Origin: Bacillota bacterium
GTDB taxonomy: Bacteria > Bacillota > Clostridia > Christensenellales > SZUA-584
Assembly: GCA_023460085.1 (NCBI GenBank)
Contig: JAEWRI010000031.1
Location: 62,001 to 126,000 of the forward strand
Reading direction: 5' to 3'
DNA: 64,000 nucleotides
Under the pieces are notes generated by a model. That model did not search any database. It was not told the origin of the DNA and saw only the letters and a list, made by a program, of their open reading frames with translations. Shown here one piece after another: positions 34,461 through 42,018 of the stretch (position 1 is the first letter of the stretch; every line of letters begins with the position of its first letter). The position numbers and the translations under genes are program-made.

Positions 34461-37160
34461 CTACTCCTTCTTAGGTTCAAAATCTTTATCACTGATTATG
34501 AAGGATTTCATAATTTCTTCTAAGTCTTCCGCATAATATGGGTTGTCCTCAGTTTTGCGATCCATTCTAAAAGGATAAATCTGCTGAGTATTGGATGGTT
34601 TCATATCAATACCACTGTTAATGACTTTAAGCTCAGGAATGGTATCTTCGTCATGGCTACGCTGTACCAACATCTTTTCAGTTTGTTCTGCACGCTCGAG
34701 AAGATTAGCAAGCTTTCGGGCGGTTATGTTTCTATTCTGCGCAAATAATTGCTTTTGTTTTAGAAGCTCTTCGGATGCAATTTTAAGCTCCATTTCACTC
34801 CTGTCCATGAATATGTTAAGAGTGGAGATACATTTTACCCAACGGTTACGAGCATAACAATACACAATGCCCATATTCCATGGATCGTATCGGATGGGTA
34901 CACGTGTATCGGCAAGGGGTCTTAGCTCGGGGCTGTAATAATTGATATAGTTTGCCTTTACAACACCGTTTAAGCCAACCTGTACAGTGCTGTTATTTCG
35001 ATTGATACCTGGCATAGTTATTATCATAAACATTTCATTATACGGGATAAAACGAGCAGACCTATTTCCCGAATAAAGCATCGATCGCTCAAACGCCTCT
35101 CGCGGACTCTCACCCAGCTCAGAATGCTCCATCGTATCATATACTTCATAAAAGTACTCGGTTAATAGGTTATATATTTCGGGCAAAGTCCAAACGGCCC
35201 AATTTTCTGGATTTACGTATTTAGTGACCTGACGGGTATGCTTCATTATTTTTGTATTGCCGCGTAAGTTATGAACAAGCTGTGTCATTGTTGTGCCCAG
35301 ATATCGCTCAATAAGAGAACCAAACCTTGCCTTATGCGCAGGGCGAAATTTATGAGTTACTCCGAATTGCGCAAGCAGCGAGTCAAAATAGACGCTGTCG
35401 AAGTCGCGACCGTTATCGGTTGTTACTATCTGTGGTAGCCTGTTGAACCTTCGGACGCACTCTCTTATAACCATCATATCAGATACAATAGAGGGATCTT
35501 GGTAAGTAATATAAAAAGCCAATACTCTCCGGGTGAATGAATCAAACATTACAGAAACCCAGAACTTCCCGTGCTTTTTAAGCGTCTTAGAATGTACAGT
35601 CTGTAAGTCCATTTCAGTGTGGTCGATATGTGCGACCTCAAAAGCCCTATCCCCGTGCCTTGACATAGCCATATCTGGGGCAACATAGAACAGTTCTTCC
35701 TTGTAAGCAATCCTACTGCCCTGAGTCTTAAGGAGTCTATCATACTTGGGCATATCATTTATCATTTTGAAAAAAGTCTTATCACTAGGGGGAATCAGAC
35801 TCTTTCTCTCACATTGGGTGACGAATTTCATGTACAAGGATCTTTTGCTTGGGTCGATTGGCGTTTCATTGTCCTTCATAAATGAATGGAATTCTGTAAT
35901 CACCTTCTCAGATAAACGCGGTGTTCTGTTACCTTTGTTCTTGTCATGACGAACTAAGCCGATATATCCACAACCATAAGCCTGCTCTGCTTGTTTATAG
36001 TTTTTTACCCATTCCCGGATAGTCCTTGTTTTAATTAGCGTACCATCCTCCAAATACGGTAGAATAATCTTATACCTGCGATTTGCTTCCGCAAGGTCTT
36101 GCTTGCTCGCTTCACGTATCATTCTATCCGCTTTCTCTTTTTGGGTATTGTCTATGAATTGACCGTCTGGGCTTTTTATACGGCCTTCAGACACCAGCCT
36201 CTTAAATTGTTTCCATTCAATCTCGGTAACCCCACCGTTAATGGAGAGCGAGACATAGTTATCGCCGTCATTTACTATGGTCCATTTGTTCCCGTCCCAG
36301 AGCACTACTTTACCCGGGGTAGTATCTATTACGCAATCTTCAAATTTTATGCTTTCATTGCTGTATGAAACAGCCTTGTTAGCCAGAGCAATTTCTCGAT
36401 TTAAATAGACATGACATTTGTCAGGCTGAGACAAAAACTCTTGCTGCATATCGATGAAAATTTCGTCACCAATGAGGAGACTATAAATGAGATCAGCTTT
36501 ATCTTTTGTCATGTTTATCAGATTGATAAGAAGTATCCCTGGGTTCTCAATGACGAGTGAAATTACTTCGTCCTTAGTCTCGATGGAAGCATCCGCTTTA
36601 TTTTCTAGATAATAATCTTCTAAAAATACAAAATTCCTTTCAAGAATCCGGTTGATTTCATCTGATGAGCGAAGCCAATAGTGAAGTCCATATGTTTGGG
36701 CATAAGCCTCGCCCGGAGGGCAGTGCCAAACTCCGTCTATTTTTAAATACCTATTGGGCGCTTGTATTGAGAGCTCGGTCAACTTCTCCTCGTTCTTCCA
36801 TTCTTCCCACCCGACACCATCTTCACCCATCACAAAGAAATCCGGAGTATGATAGATTCCGACTATCTTTTCAGTTTTCCCAGCTTTATAAGAAAGTTTA
36901 ATCTGACACGGCTGGTCGTAATATTCTAGGATGGAATCGTCGTGTTCCTTGAAATAAATGCAGGACAATTCAACCGTATGGCTTTCGAATTGAATTGTCT
37001 TACCCATCTTTTGACTGGGGTATCTCCCAATTACATTTTTAGAACCGCCTCCGACTGCTCGGCAAGGTTCGCTGCTCCTTATTGTCTTTATTAGCTCAAT
37101 AGCTGCTTCCGAGAGCCCATGTTTCTCGGTCCAAGCTATAAATTCATCATTGCTGAGCAT
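34461..37160 (-). CDS. TnsA-TnsB fusion transposase
   Basis: An 899-residue protein combining both strand-cutting enzymes. The first 170 residues look like the TnsA endonuclease: a glutamate (E59 or E64) in QFESHTVELS, D107 in YHTPDFFV and E120-W-K122 in GWEEWKNEEKL, matching the E/D/(Q/E)-x-K catalytic pattern. The second part is TnsB/TniA: a helix-turn-helix region at about 370-480, then the DDE triad D513 (HIDHTEMDLQ), D582 (TTDNGRDFDS) and E618 (RFGSLIERYLG). The C-terminal portion carries the Mu-type barrel and a coiled tail that should bind TnsC. A GGGAG site precedes the ATG. It carries out cut-and-paste transposition if the TnsA part is active. Confidence 0.88.
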   Translation of the reverse strand: MLSNDEFIAWTEKHGLSEAAIELIKTIRSSEPCRAVGGGSKNVIGRYPSQKMGKTIQFESHTVELSCIYFKEHDDSILEYYDQPCQIKLSYKAGKTEKIVGIYHTPDFFVMGEDGVGWEEWKNEEKLTELSIQAPNRYLKIDGVWHCPPGEAYAQTYGLHYWLRSSDEINRILERNFVFLEDYYLENKADASIETKDEVISLVIENPGILLINLINMTKDKADLIYSLLIGDEIFIDMQQEFLSQPDKCHVYLNREIALANKAVSYSNESIKFEDCVIDTTPGKVVLWDGNKWTIVNDGDNYVSLSINGGVTEIEWKQFKRLVSEGRIKSPDGQFIDNTQKEKADRMIREASKQDLAEANRRYKIILPYLEDGTLIKTRTIREWVKNYKQAEQAYGCGYIGLVRHDKNKGNRTPRLSEKVITEFHSFMKDNETPIDPSKRSLYMKFVTQCERKSLIPPSDKTFFKMINDMPKYDRLLKTQGSRIAYKEELFYVAPDMAMSRHGDRAFEVAHIDHTEMDLQTVHSKTLKKHGKFWVSVMFDSFTRRVLAFYITYQDPSIVSDMMVIRECVRRFNRLPQIVTTDNGRDFDSVYFDSLLAQFGVTHKFRPAHKARFGSLIERYLGTTMTQLVHNLRGNTKIMKHTRQVTKYVNPENWAVWTLPEIYNLLTEYFYEVYDTMEHSELGESPREAFERSMLYSGNRSARFIPYNEMFMIITMPGINRNNSTVQVGLNGVVKANYINYYSPELRPLADTRVPIRYDPWNMGIVYCYARNRWVKCISTLNIFMDRSEMELKIASEELLKQKQLFAQNRNITARKLANLLERAEQTEKMLVQRSHDEDTIPELKVINSGIDMKPSNTQQIYPFRMDRKTEDNPYYAEDLEEIMKSFIISDKDFEPKKE

Positions 37161-37540
37161 ACTTTATTCTCCCAAAAATGATCCGACGTTTAAGTTATTT
37201 AGATTGGTGTATTTTATATTATCAGCAACTTTGATTTCTTAATCTGTATTATAGTGATATTTAATTCTCATAAAGAATAACCCTCTTATACAATATCAGG
37301 TATTACTTTAACTTAAAAATCTACTAAATATGCGTATTTGACAAAAATAGCTGTTATTAGACATTACTTCTCGGAAGTCTTTTTAAGTATGCTTAACTAA
37401 CTCATTAAAACAAAAAAAGAAAGTAATGTTGGGCTGCCTTTTAGAATTATTCTGATATTCAATGTAAGAACTTTTGCCGTATATATTAGTCAATGTTAAT
37501 ACTACCTATTGCTTCTTAATATCCTCGTGCGGCAATATAA
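37161..37540. other. A+T-rich intergenic region before tnsAB
   Basis: It should hold the minus-strand promoter of the transposition operon and the start of the pseudogene on the plus strand. I see no repeat array, tRNA or convincing gene in it. Confidence 0.5.
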
Positions 37541-37873
37541 ATGCGAATAGATGTTCGTAAAATTGGGGCAATAGATGATACAAAGAGGTATGAAAACAAA
37601 CATAAAGTGTATGTGAAGGTAGAAGCTATTTTCTATCCTGGCGGTCAGCTTGAACCCGTCTCATTTTGGTGAGAGAGTGGACGCCGTTATGAGATTGATA
37701 CCGTGGTAGATGTGTGGCGTGCCCCCAGTTTGAAGGGGGGGGCATCGGTATACGGTATACATGCATTTCGTGGGCATCAGACGTTTTGGTTTTTTAAGAA
37801 TCCCGCTGGTTCATGGAGCGGAAAGGCTCATGAGCGGTATATGGATAATCTTCATGTGATCTCAACCACTTAA
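37541..37873 (+). pseudogene. Small protein gene broken by an in-frame TGA
   Basis: From ATG 37541 a single frame runs 111 codons to TAA 37871-37873, interrupted only by TGA at 37670-37672. It reads MRIDVRKIGAIDDTKRYENK at the start, then LEPVSFW-stop-ESGRRYEIDTVVDVWRAP and, after a glycine-rich turn, GHQTFWFFKNPAGSW. The residue at the stop follows a tryptophan, so a one-base TGG to TGA change is likely. I do not recognise the family; it is probably a remnant of a roughly 110-residue protein. It converges with the metallopeptidase gene. Confidence 0.55.
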
Positions 37874-38535
37874 TCCTCTAAGTATCTTGCAAGGCATATG
37901 CCTCGGTCTTCTTTTTCATTGAATTGCATATTGAAATTCATCCACCCAAGATTGATTAACCTATACCGTATAGCTGTTTCCGAAGCCCAAAAATGTATTT
38001 GCATCCTATGTATACAGCATTTATAGTCTCTAAAGTTACATGGCTGCTTGTCCACATATAATACCCCATTGTATCTTTCATTCCATTCCATAAATGCAGC
38101 AAAGGCAGGCATTAACAAGTTAAGCGGCATTAACAAGCAGGCTGCAAAGAAATTTGCTTCCACCTCATGCGGATCTTTTCTGTCATCTGACTTCTGTAAA
38201 TCACGGTTCATGCAGATAATTTCAGCCTGTTGATTTTCAAGGTGCTTGAGGAAGTAGTGTCCCAGCTCATGAGCAATAGTGAAGTTAACCATTTTAATAT
38301 CATGGTTCTCATTGTAGAAAATCACTGGTTCATTATTGATATATAGAATTTTACCACATGTCTCAGGAGGCCAATCCTTAAAAGGCAGAACTGTAATACG
38401 CTCCCGCTTTGCAATCACATCCAAGTGTTTACCGGGATTATCGGTAATTTTATTTTCGTCAAGCAAGTCCATCGCAAGTTGTTCTATTTCAAGCTTACGT
38501 TCCTTCCGCATTCTTTTTATGCTCCAGATATTCAC
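37870..38535 (-). CDS. ImmA/IrrE-type metallopeptidase
   Basis: A 221-residue zinc protease of the M78 group. The active site is AHELGHYFLKH (HExxH, about residue 90) with the third ligand glutamate in DPHEVEANFFAACLLMP. Members cleave phage-like repressors or act in toxin-antitoxin and defence loci. It overlaps the 3' end of hsdM by 41 bases, so it is translated with the restriction genes; its natural target may be a regulator of this locus. The usual Xre partner is not next to it, although a small Xre-like gene lies at 51319 in the same element. Confidence 0.85.
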   Translation of the reverse strand: MNIWSIKRMRKERKLEIEQLAMDLLDENKITDNPGKHLDVIAKRERITVLPFKDWPPETCGKILYINNEPVIFYNENHDIKMVNFTIAHELGHYFLKHLENQQAEIICMNRDLQKSDDRKDPHEVEANFFAACLLMPLNLLMPAFAAFMEWNERYNGVLYVDKQPCNFRDYKCCIHRMQIHFWASETAIRYRLINLGWMNFNMQFNEKEDRGICLARYLED

Positions 38536-40156
38536 GAAGTAATGCTTTCGTATCGTCAGTACTTTCTATATCACCAAATGTTCTTGCTGCTTGTTTAACT
38601 TCATAAGTCTCTTGTTTTTCAGTGGATAGGAACTTTACACTAGTCCCTTCTGATACACTTGCAGTGTTGTTACCTAATGCAGAAAGTATCTCTCTAAAGC
38701 AATCCATTGCCGTTTCCAGATTCTCCATGATGTCCACAGCCAGTTCATTCGGCGCAGGCAAGTTTTCAAGATCAGCGAGAGACTTGTCCTTCACCCAGAA
38801 TATATCGAGGCTTGTCTTGTCACGCGCTAGAATTTCATCAACAGTAAACCTCCTAAATCTTCCATCCAGGTTTTCCGCATAATATGTCTCATGTCGTTCG
38901 TGCCGATTTTCAGGATTATAGCATTGAATAAAGTCCTGTAAATCCTCATATTTCATCGGATTCTTCTTTAGGGTAAAGTGGACATTGGTACGGAAATCAT
39001 ATATCCATACTTCTTTTGTTTGCGTTTCAGGACTTGCAGGGCGCTTGTCAAAAAAGATAACGTTTGCCTTAACACCGGGTCTATAGAATATACCGGTAGG
39101 AAGCCGAAGTATCGTATGCAGGTCGGATGTTTGTAATAGCTTCTTTCGCACGATCTCTCCGGCTCCGCCTTCAAACAACACATTATCAGGCACGACAACA
39201 GCAGCCTTACCCGTTGCTTTTAGCAGGGTATTGATATGCTGGACAAAGTTTAGCTGCTTGTTTGAGCCCGTTGCCCAGAAGTCTTGGCGATTATAGACCA
39301 AGTCCTCTTTCTCTTGCTCGCCCTCATCATTAGTGAAGGTCATGGAAGACTTTTTACCAAACGGTGGATTCGTTAGCACGTAGTCAAACCGCTCTCCCGG
39401 ATCAGACAGCAAAGCATCATTTCTTGTTACAGGGACAACGTTGCTGTAAATATCTCCGATGTTGTGAAGAAAGAGATTCATTAAACTCAAACGGTAAGTG
39501 TTGAGCACAATCTCCCACCCACGGAATGTACTGCTTTTCAAAAACTCCTTTTCATCCCGATCAAGCTGATAGGTTTTTGAAATATACTGATGAGCCATAA
39601 GAAAGAAACCGCCTGTACCGCAAGCCGGATCAACGATTGTTTTCATCGGTACTGGACGCAGGCATTCTACCATAGCCCTAATCAAGGGACGAGGTGTAAA
39701 ATACTGGCCCGCTCCGCTTTTGGTATCCTCGGCATTCTTCTCCAATAATCCTTCATATATATCGCCCTTAACATCGGTGGACATGGACACCCAATTTTCA
39801 TCATCAATCATTTTGACAATACGGGCAAGCTTGGCTGCTTCACTGATTTTATTATGGGAGCCTTTAAATATTTCTCCAAGGATACCCGTCTTTTTACCCA
39901 ACTCTTCAAGCGTTTTCTTATACTGTTGCTCAAGGTCGATACCGGATAAGGCTTTCATATCAGACCACCCATAACCCTGTGGAATACCCAGGTTTCTGTT
40001 ATATGGTGGCTTTGAATATTCTTCGGCCATCTTCAAAAAGATCATGTACGTAAGCTGCTCTAAATAGTCCCCATATGAAACGCCATCATCACGAAGGACG
40101 TCACACATCGACCATATTTTTGATACTATTGTTGATGCGCCGTTACTCTCAGTCAT
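38495..40156 (-). CDS. hsdM: Type I restriction-modification methyltransferase subunit
   Basis: A 553-residue N6-adenine methyltransferase. The SAM-binding motif is DPACGTGGFFLMAHQYI (about residue 180), the catalytic motif is NPPFGKKS, and the N-terminal HsdM bundle includes WSMCDVLRDDGVSYGDYLEQLTYMIFLKMAEE. It adds a methyl group to the host recognition site and is required for restriction. The 3' end extends a little beyond the usual family end (about 40-60 extra residues rich in charged amino acids) into the metallopeptidase gene. Confidence 0.94.
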   Translation of the reverse strand: MTESNGASTIVSKIWSMCDVLRDDGVSYGDYLEQLTYMIFLKMAEEYSKPPYNRNLGIPQGYGWSDMKALSGIDLEQQYKKTLEELGKKTGILGEIFKGSHNKISEAAKLARIVKMIDDENWVSMSTDVKGDIYEGLLEKNAEDTKSGAGQYFTPRPLIRAMVECLRPVPMKTIVDPACGTGGFFLMAHQYISKTYQLDRDEKEFLKSSTFRGWEIVLNTYRLSLMNLFLHNIGDIYSNVVPVTRNDALLSDPGERFDYVLTNPPFGKKSSMTFTNDEGEQEKEDLVYNRQDFWATGSNKQLNFVQHINTLLKATGKAAVVVPDNVLFEGGAGEIVRKKLLQTSDLHTILRLPTGIFYRPGVKANVIFFDKRPASPETQTKEVWIYDFRTNVHFTLKKNPMKYEDLQDFIQCYNPENRHERHETYYAENLDGRFRRFTVDEILARDKTSLDIFWVKDKSLADLENLPAPNELAVDIMENLETAMDCFREILSALGNNTASVSEGTSVKFLSTEKQETYEVKQAARTFGDIESTDDTKALLREYLEHKKNAEGT

Positions 40157-40811
40157 TCTTTTTCTCCTCTTTAGTATCCCTATCTAATGAAACATCACCT
40201 ATTTTTATGGCTTTAAAGTAGGGCAAAATAATTACTACAAGCAACACACCGAGCACAATCAGTCTCTCTGTAGTAAACGTATATTTCCCCAAATACTCAA
40301 GTACTAATAAAATCAACATAATAGGTGTTATAACAAACCAGCATTCACGCTTAAACTTATCAACATACTTCTTTTGATCTTTCTTTTTCTTATCAATGAT
40401 TTTTGATTTAGAACCGGCTAATAAGCTTTCATATTTATAAGGTTCTACTATTCTTTCCTGTTGCCTTAATTCTTCCCAATCAATAGGTGCGTCACTATAA
40501 ACGGCGTTTGTAACATCATAATATTCAAAATAAGGAGAACCATCTTTCCCAAATATTAGACCTGTTTTAACCGCATAACCAAGGTTGCTTGTATAGCGTT
40601 TTAATTGCTTTATTCCGAATTCATATGAACTCTTATTCTTTTTCCCTTTAATCTCATATATTGAGATAGGAATATTGGTATCCAAATCAAGAATAGCTAT
40701 ATCTACGCTATAATTCTTATCCCCCCATTCAATAGCAATACTTTCTTTAGGATACCCATGCTGTATTAAATAGTTAATAAAAGCATTAGCGGTATTCTTC
40801 TCCAATTCCAT
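40149..40811 (-). CDS. Membrane-anchored HsdR-N-like nuclease domain protein
   Basis: A 220-residue protein of unusual design. Residues 1-110 look like the N-terminal PD-(D/E)xK nuclease domain of type I R subunits: NYSVDIAILDLDTNIPISIYEIKGKKNKSSYEFG, with D, E and K in order. After a lysine-rich linker, two hydrophobic segments (FVITPIMLILLVLEYLG and RLIVLGVLLVVIILPYFKAI) form a hairpin in the membrane. It overlaps hsdM by 8 bases and lies before it on the transcript, between hsdS and hsdM. The role is unknown; it might confine DNA cutting to the membrane where phage DNA enters. Confidence 0.7.
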   Translation of the reverse strand: MELEKNTANAFINYLIQHGYPKESIAIEWGDKNYSVDIAILDLDTNIPISIYEIKGKKNKSSYEFGIKQLKRYTSNLGYAVKTGLIFGKDGSPYFEYYDVTNAVYSDAPIDWEELRQQERIVEPYKYESLLAGSKSKIIDKKKKDQKKYVDKFKRECWFVITPIMLILLVLEYLGKYTFTTERLIVLGVLLVVIILPYFKAIKIGDVSLDRDTKEEKKND

Positions 40812-40833
40812 AATACCCTCCTTGAAAGAGTGA

Positions 40834-41997
40834 TTATATCAATTGACCCTTAAACGCCTTATTTAAAACACTCTGTCGCAAGCTATCTGACTGTTGTAAT
40901 GCCTCATTAATGGTTTGTTCGATCTTATCACAAACTGAGAACTGGGATTCTATTATTTCTACAATTTTTGTTTGTTTCACTATTGTATTTACTGGAATCG
41001 GAATTTTCTTTAATGATTCACCAGTAAGATGTTTTATCCCAGTACCTGTAAAATATTTTTGTATAATTCCTGATTGGCCAATATACCATAAGTAATACAT
41101 AATATATTCCGATTTTACTGTCTTGGCAGGTCTTATCCTATGTAGAGCTTTTTGATACTTTATTGGATATGATTCCTTCCAAATCGCACACCTTCCTGGT
41201 TCACCACCTTCACAAATAACCAAATCACCAGCAATAATATTGAATCTATCTTCTTCATCTGGTTCAAAACGCATTTCAAGTAAATCCGATAAATCAAATT
41301 CAAACCATCTTACATTCAAGTTACGTATATATGGTTGGTGTACACCCTTATTCTTATGTTTATCCAACATTTTGCCTAAACGAGTATCGCATAGATTACC
41401 TAACAATTCAAATTTATCATTGCTATTGAACGCATCCTTTAGAACCGCTTGCCGATATACCCTTAGCTGCTCTTTCACTTTTTGCAATGTTTCAATGCCC
41501 TTATCCAGCTCAGAAAAGAGTTCATCAATTTTTACAACAATACGTTCCTGCTCCGGGATTGATGGCAAAGGTACTCTTATCCTTTTTATTTCATCCTGAG
41601 TAATGGCCTTAAATGTTGTTCCTGTTCCCATCTCAGTCAAGTGTTTTTCTATTGATCTAAAATAGTATAATATATACTTATAATTTATTTGTTGGGTTAC
41701 CCGGATAGCAGTAATACCTCTCCCAATACAGACCTTGCCTGGTGACAAATTTGTTGGGCCAACGGGTGCTCGAACAGACAACAGTATATCATTATAATCC
41801 GCTGTTTTTTTCGGCTTTGAACAATAAATCCGTGTTTGTGGATATAAATCTCCAAAATCAGTTTTACCTTGAAAAAAGGGGAATCCATCCGCATTAGAAT
41901 TATAGAATTCTGATGCGGGGGATTGTCCTGCGATTATTACGCATATATCTTCCAAAGGTGAAACTCTCCACTCTTTAGGTAGTTTACCAAAGTCCAT
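40834..41997 (-). CDS. hsdS: Type I restriction-modification specificity subunit
   Basis: A 387-residue subunit that reads the DNA target. Two target-recognition domains (about 1-150 and 190-350) are each followed by a coiled-coil spacer: SIPEQERIVVKIDELFSELDKGIETLQKVKEQL in the middle and TKIVEIIESQFSVCDKIEQTINEALQQSDSLRQSVLNKAFKG at the end. This two-half design gives a bipartite target that cannot be predicted from sequence. It lies 21 bases after hsdR. Confidence 0.93.
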   Translation of the reverse strand: MDFGKLPKEWRVSPLEDICVIIAGQSPASEFYNSNADGFPFFQGKTDFGDLYPQTRIYCSKPKKTADYNDILLSVRAPVGPTNLSPGKVCIGRGITAIRVTQQINYKYILYYFRSIEKHLTEMGTGTTFKAITQDEIKRIRVPLPSIPEQERIVVKIDELFSELDKGIETLQKVKEQLRVYRQAVLKDAFNSNDKFELLGNLCDTRLGKMLDKHKNKGVHQPYIRNLNVRWFEFDLSDLLEMRFEPDEEDRFNIIAGDLVICEGGEPGRCAIWKESYPIKYQKALHRIRPAKTVKSEYIMYYLWYIGQSGIIQKYFTGTGIKHLTGESLKKIPIPVNTIVKQTKIVEIIESQFSVCDKIEQTINEALQQSDSLRQSVLNKAFKGQLI

Positions 41998-42018
41998 GCC
42001 TATACCTCATTGATAAAA

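Noticed and set aside
37161..37540. Possible CRISPR array or guide RNA in the gap upstream of tnsAB
   Set aside because: No regularly spaced repeat seen by eye here or in the other gaps of the element.
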